From Lysobacter sp. (GTDB taxonomy: Bacteria; Pseudomonadota; Gammaproteobacteria; Xanthomonadales; Xanthomonadaceae), in NCBI GenBank assembly GCA_027306995.1, contig DAHUXS010000003.1, positions 1 through 64,000 of the forward strand: DNA of 64,000 nucleotides. The letters run 5' to 3'. Both the position numbers and the translations under genes were made by a program. Below are positions 54,004-63,344 of the stretch, one piece after another (position 1 is the first letter of the stretch; the number at the start of each line of letters is the position of its first letter). The notes beneath the pieces are model-generated. The model was not told the DNA's origin. It saw only the letters and a program-made list of their open reading frames with translations, and searched no databases.

Positions 54004-55389
54004 ATGAATTTTGAAACCCTCGGCATTTCGCCGGCCTTGCTGCGTGCGCTTGCCGACACCGGCTACACCACGCCCACCCCGATCCAGGCCCAGGCCATTC
54101 CGCTGGTGCTGTCCGGCGAAGACGTCCTCGGCGGCGCGCAAACCGGTACCGGCAAGACCGCCGCGTTCGGACTGCCGCTGTTGCAGCATCTCTCGAAGAA
54201 CATGGGCGTGCGCGGGCCGCGCAAGCCGCGTGCACTGATCCTGGTGCCGACCCGCGAACTGGCGGTGCAGGTCAGCGACAACCTCAAGACCTATGCGCGC
54301 CACCTGCGCATCAACGTCACCACGCTGTACGGCGGTGCCGGCATGCAGCCGCAGATCAACAACCTGCAGCGCGGCGTCGACGTGCTGGTCGCGTGCCCGG
54401 GCCGTCTGCTCGATCACATCGAACGCGGCACCGCCAAGCTCGATGCGATTGAAATGCTGGTGCTCGACGAAGCCGACCGCATGCTCGACATGGGCTTCCT
54501 GCCGGCGATCAAGCGCGTCCTTGCGCGCGTCCCGGCGCAGCGCCAGACGCTATTGTTCTCGGCGACCTTCGAAGCGCGCATCAAGGCGCTGGCGCTGGAA
54601 TTCATGCGCAGCCCGAAGCAGGTGGAAGTGGCCGCGCAGGCGACCATCGCCTCGACGATTGTTCACCGCGTGCATCCGGTGGATGCGTCGCGCAAGCGCG
54701 ACCTGCTGATCGACATCCTCGCCGCCCGCCACAGCGAGCGCGTGCTGGTGTTCGGCAAGACCAAGCATGGCTGCGATCGCCTGTGCAAACAGCTGGACCA
54801 GGCGGGTCTACCGTCGGTGGCGATCCACGGCAACAAGAGCCAGGCCGCGCGCCAGAACGCCTTGAACCAGTTCAAGAGTGGCCGCACGCGCATCCTGGTC
54901 GCGACCGATGTCGCCGCGCGCGGTCTGGACATTCCGGATCTGCCGCTGGTGATCAACCACGACCTGCCGATGGTCGCGGAAGACTACGTGCATCGCATCG
55001 GTCGTACCGGTCGCAACGGCGCCAGCGGCGAAGCGTTGTCGCTGGTCGCTCCGGATGAAGCACCCTTGCTGCGCCAGATCCAGCGCATGCTGAAGGCCGA
55101 CATCGCGATGGAAACCGTGGACGGCTACGAGCCTTCGCGTCCGATCCGCCTCGATGGCCCGGCGATGGCCAAGCGTCCAGCCGCAGGCAAGCCGGGTGGC
55201 CAGAGCGCGCCGCGCAGGAACGCTTCGGCGCCGCGTCCGCAGGGCGCGCCCAAGGCTGGCAAGCCGCATCGCGGGCATGGACACGCACACGGCGATGCGA
55301 ACAAGGCTGGCCCGCATGCCCATGCCGCGCGCAACGGCAGCCCGAAGCATCGGGGTGCGCAGGGTGGACGGCGCGATCGTCGCGCCTGA
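54004..55389 (+). CDS. DEAD-box ATP-dependent RNA helicase (RhlE-like)
   Basis: AQTGTGKTAAFGLPLL, VLDEADRMLDMGF, SATF, HRIGRTGRNGASGEA; basic low-complexity C-terminus. Confidence 0.94.
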   Translation: MNFETLGISPALLRALADTGYTTPTPIQAQAIPLVLSGEDVLGGAQTGTGKTAAFGLPLLQHLSKNMGVRGPRKPRALILVPTRELAVQVSDNLKTYARHLRINVTTLYGGAGMQPQINNLQRGVDVLVACPGRLLDHIERGTAKLDAIEMLVLDEADRMLDMGFLPAIKRVLARVPAQRQTLLFSATFEARIKALALEFMRSPKQVEVAAQATIASTIVHRVHPVDASRKRDLLIDILAARHSERVLVFGKTKHGCDRLCKQLDQAGLPSVAIHGNKSQAARQNALNQFKSGRTRILVATDVAARGLDIPDLPLVINHDLPMVAEDYVHRIGRTGRNGASGEALSLVAPDEAPLLRQIQRMLKADIAMETVDGYEPSRPIRLDGPAMAKRPAAGKPGGQSAPRRNASAPRPQGAPKAGKPHRGHGHAHGDANKAGPHAHAARNGSPKHRGAQGGRRDRRA

Positions 55390-55402
55390 TCGGTTCCACG
55401 AA

Positions 55403-55432
55403 AAAGGCCGGATCGCTCCGGCCTTTTTCTTT
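55403..55432 (+). terminator. Rho-independent terminator after the helicase gene
   Basis: AAAAAGGCCGGATCGCTCCGGCCTTTTTC. Confidence 0.88.
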
Positions 55433-55448
55433 GCATCAATGTCGCGGA

Positions 55449-57260
55449 TCAGTGCTTCTGCGAAGCGATCCAGCGATCGACCTTCTGTTCGAGGATCGAC
55501 ATCGGCACCGCGCCATCCTTCAGCACTTCGGCGTGGAATCCGCGCGGGTCGAAACGATCGCCGAGTTCGGCCTGTGCCTTCTTCTTCAGGCGCTGGATGG
55601 TGAGTTCGCCGATCTTGTAGGCCACCGCCTGCGACGGCCACGCGACGTAGCGTTCGGCTTCGGCAGTGGCATCGGTGAGCGAGACCGCCGAGTTCTGCAT
55701 CATGTAGTCGATGGTCTGCTCGCGCGTCCAGCTCTTGCTGTGCAGGCCGGTATCGGTGACGAGGCGGATCGCGCGCCACAGTTCGTCCTGCAAGCGGCCA
55801 AAGTAGTCGTACGGCGTTTCATACACGCCCAGCGGCTTGCCCAGCGATTCCGCGTACAGCGCCCAACCTTCGACATAGGCGGTATTGCCGCCGAAGCGAC
55901 GGAAGGCCGGCACGCCCTTCAATTCCTGCTGGATGCCGATCTGGAAGTGGTGGCCGGGGATCGCTTCATGCAGGAACAGGTCTTCGGCGGACCAGGTCTT
56001 GCGCGAGGGCAGGTCGAAGGTGTTGACGTAGAAGATGCCGGGGCGGCTGCCGTCCTCGCTCGGGCTCTGGTACTCACCGCCGGCGGCGGATTCGGCGCGG
56101 AATGCTTCCACCGGGCGGATCTCGAAGCCGGCCTTGGGCACCAGCGAGAACTGCTCGGGGATGCGCTTCATGATCCGCGCTTCCAGGCTGCGATAGAACT
56201 TCAGCAGATCATCTTCGGACTTGAACTGGAACTGCTTGTCCTCGCGCATGAACTTGAAGAAGTCCTGCAGCGAGCCCTTGAAGCCGACATCCTTCATCAC
56301 CTGCTGCATCTCGCCGTGGATGCGTTCGACTTCCGACAGGCCGAGTTCGTGGATCTGTGCAGGCGTCAGGTCGGTGGTGGTGGTCTGGCGCACGTTGAAG
56401 GCGTACCACGCGGCGCCATCCGGAAGCTTGTCGAGGCCGACGCTGTCGCGCGTCTTCGGCAGGTAGTCGTTGGTGATGTAGCCGCGCAGCTTGCGGAACG
56501 CCGGCATGATGTCGTTGGCGATCATCGCCTGGTATTCCTTCGTCAGTCGCGCCTTGTCGGCTGCGCTGAAACTCGCCGGCATCTGCTTGATCGGCCCCCA
56601 GAACAGGCTGTCTTCGGCCTTGTCCTTGATGATGGCGTCGTACTGCGGGACCACCTTGGTCATCAGCGCCTTCGGCTGCACCACGCCCGCTTTCACGCCA
56701 GCCTGCATGTCGGCAATGATGCTGTCGACCAGCACCGGGATGCGACGGCCGCGCTTCAGCCAGTTGTCGTAATCCTTCACCGTCTTGAACGGTTGCGCGC
56801 CGGTCCCGTTGCCGAGCTGCGCCATGTTGGTGGCGATGCTGCCCATCTGGTCCACCGGCATCATCCAACCCGGATAGCGTTCGCTTTCCAGCGACTCCTT
56901 GGCGTCATGCACGAAGATGTCGTAGCTGATCAGCGCCTGGCCATCGAGGCCCGCGCTGCCGACCGATTCGATCTTCTTCAGCCAGCGCGCGGTGAAGTCG
57001 TGGCTCTGCTTGCGGAAGGCCGCGGAATAGAAATCCGGCAGCTGGTCGTTGTAGCGGTTGTCGCCCTGGTAGGTCGCGCCCAGCGGATTGAGCTTCAGCG
57101 ATTCTTCCCAGTACTGCGCATAGAGCGCATCGAGCTGCTTGGCCTTGGCACTGCTCGCCGGCATCGCGTGCGAGGTCTTGGCCGGAGCGGCATGAAGGGT
57201 CGGAACGGCAGCGGCGATGGCTACCGCAAGGGCGAGTCGGGCGAGGCGCATGGTCGACAT
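55449..57260 (-). CDS. DUF885-family exported protein (M32-like metallopeptidase relative)
   Basis: 603 aa, signal peptide; LFLHEAIPGHHFQIGIQQEL (HExxxGHH) and AYVEGWALYAESLG. Confidence 0.88.
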   Translation of the reverse strand: MSTMRLARLALAVAIAAAVPTLHAAPAKTSHAMPASSAKAKQLDALYAQYWEESLKLNPLGATYQGDNRYNDQLPDFYSAAFRKQSHDFTARWLKKIESVGSAGLDGQALISYDIFVHDAKESLESERYPGWMMPVDQMGSIATNMAQLGNGTGAQPFKTVKDYDNWLKRGRRIPVLVDSIIADMQAGVKAGVVQPKALMTKVVPQYDAIIKDKAEDSLFWGPIKQMPASFSAADKARLTKEYQAMIANDIMPAFRKLRGYITNDYLPKTRDSVGLDKLPDGAAWYAFNVRQTTTTDLTPAQIHELGLSEVERIHGEMQQVMKDVGFKGSLQDFFKFMREDKQFQFKSEDDLLKFYRSLEARIMKRIPEQFSLVPKAGFEIRPVEAFRAESAAGGEYQSPSEDGSRPGIFYVNTFDLPSRKTWSAEDLFLHEAIPGHHFQIGIQQELKGVPAFRRFGGNTAYVEGWALYAESLGKPLGVYETPYDYFGRLQDELWRAIRLVTDTGLHSKSWTREQTIDYMMQNSAVSLTDATAEAERYVAWPSQAVAYKIGELTIQRLKKKAQAELGDRFDPRGFHAEVLKDGAVPMSILEQKVDRWIASQKH

Positions 57261-57318
57261 CCGGTGGGGATAGCAGGCGAGTGTGCGCCAGCCCCGTATC
57301 GGCGACCCGTGCCCAAAG

Positions 57319-58491
57319 TCAGGGGCGAACGTAGTAGACGACGCCGGATTTGTCGTCGGTGAAGAGGAAGGCGTCGGGACCCACGCGCAGCACGCCGCAG
57401 GGGCGGCCCATCACCTTGCCGGCCTGCAGGAATCCGTTGACGAGGTCGCGCTGGCCCGAGCCATCGCGACGCATCCGCACCAGCTTGTAGCCATGTCCGA
57501 GGCGGATGCTGCCGGAGCCGTGGAGGGCGACCACGATCTCGTCGCCAAGCTGGGCGTTGTCGCCCTTGGCGAAGACATCGAACCCGAGCGCCGATGCGTG
57601 CGTGGGAAATACCGCCAGCGGGCGCATTACGCTCGCGCAGCCTTCCTTGCGCGGGTATTTGGGGTCGGCCTTGATCGCCTTGCCGGCGACGTAGCAGGAC
57701 GGCCAGCCGTAATCGCCGGGCTTGATCGCATAGAAGGTTTCGTTGGGCACGTTCGGGCCGAGATGGTCGACGCCCTGGTTGGTCGCCAGCAGCTGGCCAT
57801 CGACCATCGCCATCCATACCGCGTTGCGCAGGCCGCGCGCCACGATGCGCTGGCCGCTGCCGTCGGGATTCATCTCCACCACCACTGCGCGCAAGGCTTC
57901 GGTTTCCACGCAGGCGTTGCAGCTGCTGCCGATCGAGACGTAGAGCTTGCCGTTGGACGGCACCACGGTGCGGGTGAGATGCCAGCCGCCGTTGGCCGCG
58001 CTCATGCCGTGGTCGGGGAAGCGCGCGACCAGTTGCGCCGATCCGGTCGGATGCAGTTCGCCCGGCGTGTAGCGATAGCGCAGCAGCGAATCCGTCAGCG
58101 CGACATAAATCCATTGCACGCCCTGTGCGTCCTTGAAGAAGGCGACGCTGTTGGGATTGCGCAGGCCGGTCGCCCACGCCGTGATCTTGCCGACTTTCCC
58201 ATTCGCGGCATCGAAACCGTCGAGGATGTAGACCGCACCGCGCGTGTTGTCGCTGAGGTCGTGCATGTCGGTGAGGAAGATGCGGCCATCCGGGCTGCGC
58301 GTGAAGAAACGCGGACGCTTGAAGCCTTCGGCCAGCGGCGTGATGCGCAACGATGCCGGCGCCTGCAGGTCGAAGCTGCGGCCGTCCTTCAGCGCGATGC
58401 GATGTGGTGTCAACGCATCATTCGTTGCCGACCGGCCGATGGATGGCACGATGGCCAGCGTTGCGGCGAGGATCAGGGCGGCGATGCGCAT
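57319..58491 (-). CDS. PQQ-dependent sugar dehydrogenase / sorbosone dehydrogenase-like protein
   Basis: Exported; RPRFFTRSPDGRIFLTD, LRNPNSVAF, LYVSIGSSCNACVE, GLRNAVWMAMVDGQLLATNQGVDHLGPNVPNE. Confidence 0.82.
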   Translation of the reverse strand: MRIAALILAATLAIVPSIGRSATNDALTPHRIALKDGRSFDLQAPASLRITPLAEGFKRPRFFTRSPDGRIFLTDMHDLSDNTRGAVYILDGFDAANGKVGKITAWATGLRNPNSVAFFKDAQGVQWIYVALTDSLLRYRYTPGELHPTGSAQLVARFPDHGMSAANGGWHLTRTVVPSNGKLYVSIGSSCNACVETEALRAVVVEMNPDGSGQRIVARGLRNAVWMAMVDGQLLATNQGVDHLGPNVPNETFYAIKPGDYGWPSCYVAGKAIKADPKYPRKEGCASVMRPLAVFPTHASALGFDVFAKGDNAQLGDEIVVALHGSGSIRLGHGYKLVRMRRDGSGQRDLVNGFLQAGKVMGRPCGVLRVGPDAFLFTDDKSGVVYYVRP

Positions 58492-58498
58492 GCGGTCG

Positions 58499-59155
58499 TT
58501 ACTCGGGTTTGCGGAACGAAATCGATTCGGGCGCGACGGTGCCGCCGGAGATGATGAAGCTCATCGCCTGGTCCACGGACCACGTGGTCGCGACCAGGCG
58601 TTCGACCGGCACGATTTCCAGGTAACCGCCGGTCGGATTGGGCGTGGTCGGGATGAACACCGCAGCGAGTTCTTCGCCGGTGTTGGCATCGTGGAAGACG
58701 CGCGTCACCAGCCCGACGGTTTTCATGCCCGGATGCGGGAATTCCACCAGCACCACGCGCTGGGTGCCGTCCGGCGAGGTCTGCACGGTGTCCAGCAATT
58801 TGCGTGCGCCGGAATACACGCTGTTGGCGAGCGGAATGCGCGAGATCAGCGCTTCGAACCATTCCAGCAGCGCCTGGCCGACCAGGTGTTCCGCCAACCA
58901 GCCGACGACCAGGATCACCAGCAGGGTGCCGAACAGCGCGACCGCGCCCATCACCACCGATTGCTGCAACCACGCCAGTGCCGGCGAGGTGTGCGCCAGC
59001 GACGACAGCAGCGGCTGCACCCACGGGCGGCTGATGTCGCTGAGCATGCGGAACACGAAGCTCAGCACCACCCAGGTCAACCAGATCGGCAGCAGGGTGA
59101 GGAGACCGGTGACGAGCAGCCGGCGCAGGGACAGGTTGAAGCGTTTGGAGGCCAT
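58499..59155 (-). CDS. DUF502-family membrane protein
   Basis: LLVTGLLTLLPIWLTWVV...SRIPLANSVYSGARKLLDTVQ. Confidence 0.85.
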   Translation of the reverse strand: MASKRFNLSLRRLLVTGLLTLLPIWLTWVVLSFVFRMLSDISRPWVQPLLSSLAHTSPALAWLQQSVVMGAVALFGTLLVILVVGWLAEHLVGQALLEWFEALISRIPLANSVYSGARKLLDTVQTSPDGTQRVVLVEFPHPGMKTVGLVTRVFHDANTGEELAAVFIPTTPNPTGGYLEIVPVERLVATTWSVDQAMSFIISGGTVAPESISFRKPE

Positions 59156-59164
59156 GGCGCGATT

Positions 59165-59632
59165 TTACGTTGTCGCGGTCTTCGGCGGCTTTCTGCGCAC
59201 GTAGAGTTGTTTGCGCACGCGGGCGATGACTTCCCCGGACCCGTCAACGACATCGGTATCGAACCAGCGCAAGACCTTGCCGCCGGATGCGGCCTCATCG
59301 ACCAGCGACTGGATGTCGGCATCGGCGATGTGGAATTGCGCGAACACGTCGCCACGGCCCGGCTTGACGAATTCGATCGTCGCCGCCTTGTCCCAGACGA
59401 AGTAGTCGTTGCCGATGACGTGCATCACCAGCAGCATCCAGAACGGATCGGTCATCGCGAACAGGCTGCCGCCGAACTGGGTATTGACGAAGTTGCGGTT
59501 CCACGGACGCTTGCGCAGCACCACGTGTGCGCTGCGCCAGTCCTCGCTGATGTGTTGCACGCGGATGCCGGTGAACAGGAAAGGCGGCCAGATGTTCATC
59601 ACCCAGCGCAGCCGCGTTGGCGTTACCCGCAT
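59165..59632 (-). CDS. DUF4442 / PaaI-like thioesterase-fold protein
   Basis: RPWNRNFVNTQFGGSLFAMTDPFWMLLVMHVIGNDYFVWDKAATIEFVKPGRG. Confidence 0.82.
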   Translation of the reverse strand: MRVTPTRLRWVMNIWPPFLFTGIRVQHISEDWRSAHVVLRKRPWNRNFVNTQFGGSLFAMTDPFWMLLVMHVIGNDYFVWDKAATIEFVKPGRGDVFAQFHIADADIQSLVDEAASGGKVLRWFDTDVVDGSGEVIARVRKQLYVRRKPPKTATT

Positions 59633-59633
59633 G

Positions 59634-60488
59634 TCAGGACAGCAGCAGCGCCGACATCTGGCGGCGATACTTGCCCACGAGATCGTCGTCTTCGGTCACC
59701 CGGAAGGCGTCGATCAGCGCCTTGCGCGGCAGTCCATCCTCGAACTGGCGGTCGCGGCGCAGCATCTCCATGAACTGTTCGAGTGCGCCTTCGGCATCGC
59801 CCGCGACCAGCTTGTGCGCGCCGAGCAGATGACGTGCGTGGAGATCGCCGGGATTGGCGGCGATCGCCTGTTCCAGCGTGGCGACCGGCGGCGCATCCTT
59901 CAGTAATCCCGCGAAACCAAGGCGTGCGCGTGCCTGCACGGCGCGATCGTCGGTGGCGAGATTGGCCGGCAGCGCATCGAGCAGGGTTTCCGCTTCCTGG
60001 GCGGTGCCGGTCTTGAGCAACGCCAGTGCGAGATCGAGGCGATGCGCGGGCTTGTCCACTTCGGTCTCGACCAGCTTGCGCAGGCGCACCACTTCCTCGT
60101 GTGGATCGATGGGCGCTGGCGCGGCTTCGACGGCATCGCCGCCTGCGGCTGCTTCGATGCCGTTGCGGGCGAGGAATTCGCGCAGTTGGCCTTCCGGCAG
60201 CGCGCCCTGGAAGCCGTCGACCGGCTGGCCGTTGCGGATCAGGTAGACGGTCGGGATCGAACGGATCTGGAACGCCTGGGCGATCTCCGGTTCGCTTTCG
60301 GTGTTGACCTTGGCCAACGTGAACGCACCGTTGAATTCGGCCGCGAGTTTTTCCAGCACCGGCGTCAGCGACTTGCAGGGACCGCACCATTCGGCCCAGA
60401 AATCGACCAGGACCGGGCCCTGCATCGATGCCTGCAGCACCTCGCTCTCGAAGGTCGTCATGGAAACATCGAGCACGTGCGTGGACAT
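59634..60488 (-). CDS. Thioredoxin with C-terminal TPR region (YbbN/CnoX-like)
   Basis: VLVDFWAEWCGPCKSLTPVLEKLA followed by TPR-like region, 284 aa. Confidence 0.9.
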   Translation of the reverse strand: MSTHVLDVSMTTFESEVLQASMQGPVLVDFWAEWCGPCKSLTPVLEKLAAEFNGAFTLAKVNTESEPEIAQAFQIRSIPTVYLIRNGQPVDGFQGALPEGQLREFLARNGIEAAAGGDAVEAAPAPIDPHEEVVRLRKLVETEVDKPAHRLDLALALLKTGTAQEAETLLDALPANLATDDRAVQARARLGFAGLLKDAPPVATLEQAIAANPGDLHARHLLGAHKLVAGDAEGALEQFMEMLRRDRQFEDGLPRKALIDAFRVTEDDDLVGKYRRQMSALLLS

Positions 60489-60564
60489 GGATCACCTCGT
60501 CGGAACAGGTGCAAATGATCGCATGCCCGCTGCCGGGATGATCGCAACAAGGCAGACTGTCGCG

Positions 60565-61158
60565 ATGAACCGGAATCATTTCGACCGCTGGATGGGCCTC
60601 GTCGCGCTCGTGGCATTCGTGCTTGCCATGGCCTGGGCCAGTCATGCCGGCGAATGGACGCCACGGCACGCGCTTGCCGTGGCGGGCGCACGTGACGCGC
60701 CGGGCGCGCTCGTCTTCAATCTCCTGGCCTTCATCGTTCCGGGAGCCGCATTGCTGGCGGCCGCTCTGTGGCGTCGCTGGCATTCGCGCGATGCGAGTGG
60801 AATGGCGACCGGCATCGCCTTGTGGCTGCTCGCCATCGCGGCGCTGGCATGGTTCGCGCTTGGCCTGTCGCCGATCGATGCCGGCGACCTCGCGGGCGAG
60901 GGCGGCCAGCACCATGCCGCGCTATGGATGCTGTGGCTGATCGCGGTATCGGCTGCGACTGTGGCCCTGGTGATCGCTGCCGCGCCCGGGCAACGCGGGA
61001 TGATGGGTGTCCTGGCCGTGTTGTGGTTCGTGGCCGTCTTCGTCCTTCCGGTCCTGCTGGGGGGCTGGGCGCAGGCATTGGCCGCCTTGGCGTGGATGGC
61101 CTGGCCGTTGACGGCCCCTGCCCGCATCTGCATAATGACCGGCTCAGCGCGCCCGTAG
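60565..61158 (+). CDS. Hypothetical membrane protein overlapping tRNA-Arg
   Basis: ATG at 60565; multiple hydrophobic segments; stop TAG at 61156-61158 lies inside the tRNA. Confidence 0.55.
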   Translation: MNRNHFDRWMGLVALVAFVLAMAWASHAGEWTPRHALAVAGARDAPGALVFNLLAFIVPGAALLAAALWRRWHSRDASGMATGIALWLLAIAALAWFALGLSPIDAGDLAGEGGQHHAALWMLWLIAVSAATVALVIAAAPGQRGMMGVLAVLWFVAVFVLPVLLGGWAQALAALAWMAWPLTAPARICIMTGSARP

Positions 61159-61225
61159 CTCAGTTGGATAGAGCACCAGGCTACGAACTTGGGGGTCGGG
61201 CGTTCGAATCGCTCCGGGCGCGCCA
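61149..61225 (+). tRNA. tRNA-Arg (ACG anticodon)
   Basis: 77 nt; acceptor GCGCCCG/CGGGCGC, anticodon loop CTACGAA, GTTCGAATC T-loop, encoded CCA. Confidence 0.95.
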
Positions 61226-61232
61226 TTAACGG

Positions 61233-61262
61233 AAAAGCCAGCACATCGTGCTGGCTTTTTTC
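61233..61262 (+). terminator. Terminator after tRNA-Arg
   Basis: AAAAGCCAGCAC-ATC-GTGCTGGCTTTTTTC. Confidence 0.88.
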
Positions 61263-61289
61263 GTATGCGCCCGGCCGATTTCCGGTGGG

Positions 61290-61943
61290 TTATTCCCCCG
61301 TCTCGCGGATCGCCGGATTGACCAGCGGATTCGGCTTGGCCGGCGCGATGCGTCGCATCGTGTTGGTATCGCGATGGTCGAATGCCGGCGTCTTGCCGCG
61401 GATGGCCAGATCGGTGCGGGTCACGTAGGTCCAGCTGTCGTCATCGTTGAAGTCGATGTCGATGCGGTAGTAGTCGGTGCGGAACGCTTCCTCGAGGAAG
61501 GTGGTCGAGCAGATGCCGAAGCGGGTATCGCCGCGACGGGCTTCGACCGAAATGCGCGTGTCGTCGGGGCGTGCGGTGCCGCCGGCCAGCAAGGCCTGTC
61601 CACGCGGAATGGTCAGGCTCTGCATGATCAATCCGGTCGCCGGTTCCCACAGCCAGTAACCGACCTGGTCGTGGAAGGTGATCTGCTCTTCCGGCGTGTT
61701 GATGTGGATGTGGTAGCGCAGTCCGTACAGCAGTTGCGGGCCGTTCGACTGCGGATCGATCGGCTGCATGCTGATGTATTCGCTGTAGACGCGACGCTCC
61801 GGGCCATCGGCCTTGGGGTTGATGTCGACGCCCTTGTCGGAGCGCCACTCGCCGGCGAGTCGACGCAGCGGACCGAGACTTGCCAAGGTGTCGGGCGAAT
61901 ACCCTTCCTGCTCGGTATAGATATCGGGGAGATCGTTGCTCAT
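61290..61943 (-). CDS. Heme-binding beta-barrel (nitrobindin/FABP-like) domain protein
   Basis: GPLRRLAGEWRSDKGVDINPK...GLRYHIHINTPEEQITFHDQVGYWLWEPATGLIMQSLTIPRGQ. Confidence 0.78.
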   Translation of the reverse strand: MSNDLPDIYTEQEGYSPDTLASLGPLRRLAGEWRSDKGVDINPKADGPERRVYSEYISMQPIDPQSNGPQLLYGLRYHIHINTPEEQITFHDQVGYWLWEPATGLIMQSLTIPRGQALLAGGTARPDDTRISVEARRGDTRFGICSTTFLEEAFRTDYYRIDIDFNDDDSWTYVTRTDLAIRGKTPAFDHRDTNTMRRIAPAKPNPLVNPAIRETGE

Positions 61944-61973
61944 CGGTGTCCTGTTGCGAAGCCGGTGTTGTCG

Positions 61974-62501
61974 TCAACCATCATAGGCCAGCGCGTCGAT
62001 CCAGTAGCGCCGCTTGCGCATGCCGGTTTCGGCGTCGAAGCGTTCGTCCTCATACACGCCGCCGTTTTTCTCGATCACGCGGATCGATGCGAAGTTGCCA
62101 GGGTCGCAGGTGACGAGGACGCGTGCGATGTCCAACCGTTCGCGGGCATGCGTGGTCGCGAGGCGCAGGATTTCGCCGGCATGGCCACGACCGCGGAATT
62201 CCGGCAGCACCGCGTAACCGATATGACCGGTCATCTGGCCCAGCGGATGATCGAGGCTATGGCGGATCGATGCGCGTCCGACGATGCGATCGCCGACGAA
62301 GGCGAACAGGAAGGTCGATGGCACTTCGCGGCCCGGCGCGGGATCGATGCCGAGCGCCTGTTTCCCCAGGACGTCCACGTATTCCGCAAGCGACATGCCC
62401 GGGCGATGGAAATGCAGGAAGGTCGGGTTGTCCGCGGGCACTGCAGCCACTGCCCGCCGGAATTCGGCTTCTTCCTGTGGCGCGGGCAATCTCAATTCCA
62501 T
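61974..62501 (-). CDS. GNAT-family N-acetyltransferase
   Basis: IGYAVLPEFRGRGHAGEILRLATTHARE...VLVTCDPGNFASIRVIEKNGG. Confidence 0.88.
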   Translation of the reverse strand: MELRLPAPQEEAEFRRAVAAVPADNPTFLHFHRPGMSLAEYVDVLGKQALGIDPAPGREVPSTFLFAFVGDRIVGRASIRHSLDHPLGQMTGHIGYAVLPEFRGRGHAGEILRLATTHARERLDIARVLVTCDPGNFASIRVIEKNGGVYEDERFDAETGMRKRRYWIDALAYDG

Positions 62502-62553
62502 GCGCTGGATGTTAGGGCATCATGTCGCCAACGCATCCATCGAACCGTCGCCC

Positions 62554-63150
62554 ATGCCCATGACATTGATCGTCGTCGCCATCACTGTAGTGATCTCGTT
62601 CCTGGCATGGCAGAAACCGGCGCTGATGGCGCGCCTCATCCTGTGGCCGCCGGCGGTCAACCGCAGCAAGCAATACGACCGCCTGGTGACCTACGGCTTC
62701 ATCCATGCCGACGGCATGCACCTGTTCTTCAACATGTTCACCCTGTATTTCTTCGGGCGGATCGTGGAACGGTTGTTTGGCACGGTCGGTTTCGTGGCGT
62801 TCTATCTTGCGGCGTTGGTGGTGTCGATCCTGCCCAGCTATCTCGCGCATCGCGATGACGCCGGCTATCGCAGTCTCGGCGCATCGGGCGCGGTCTCGGC
62901 CTGCCTGTTTGCCTTCATCGTGATCGCGCCGTGGGAGAAGATCTATCTCTACGGGGCGATCGGCATCCCGGCGATCATCTACGCCGTGTTGTATGTCGCC
63001 TATTCGATCTGGATGGACCGGCGCGGGCAGGACAACGTCAACCATAGCGCCCATCTCTGGGGTGCGGCCTTCGGCATGTTGGCGGTGTTGCTGGCAGTCC
63101 CGGGGGCGGCAGGCGATTTCCTGCGGGCGCTGGCCCATCCGAACGGCTGA
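62554..63150 (+). CDS. Rhomboid-family intramembrane serine protease
   Basis: THGFIH-like YGFIHADGMHLFFNMFTLYFFGR; GASGAVSA serine motif; HSAHLWGAAFG. Confidence 0.9.
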   Translation: MPMTLIVVAITVVISFLAWQKPALMARLILWPPAVNRSKQYDRLVTYGFIHADGMHLFFNMFTLYFFGRIVERLFGTVGFVAFYLAALVVSILPSYLAHRDDAGYRSLGASGAVSACLFAFIVIAPWEKIYLYGAIGIPAIIYAVLYVAYSIWMDRRGQDNVNHSAHLWGAAFGMLAVLLAVPGAAGDFLRALAHPNG

Positions 63151-63344
63151 GGCCTGGTCGCATTCAATTTGATGAATGCGACATATTTCTCATAATTCGG
63201 TGCGCGTCCCGAAATATCGGAATTTTCCTAAATCATTCAGATTCGAAGCTTGCTAGCGTGAGTTCGCCAAGACCCAAGGGGGGCGGAAGGGTTTCCGCAG
63301 GGTCTCCGGCATATGGACATCATTCCTAACGAAGGGGAAACAAA

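Noticed and set aside
55431-57362. 643-aa plus-strand ORF opposite the DUF885 gene
   Set aside because: Antisense artefact; the DUF885 product has conserved HExxxGHH motif on the other strand
61974-62501. GNAT acetyltransferase as a tailoring enzyme of the graspetide cluster (MdnD analogue)
   Set aside because: It is about 18 kb away among unrelated genes, so there is no evidence for linkage
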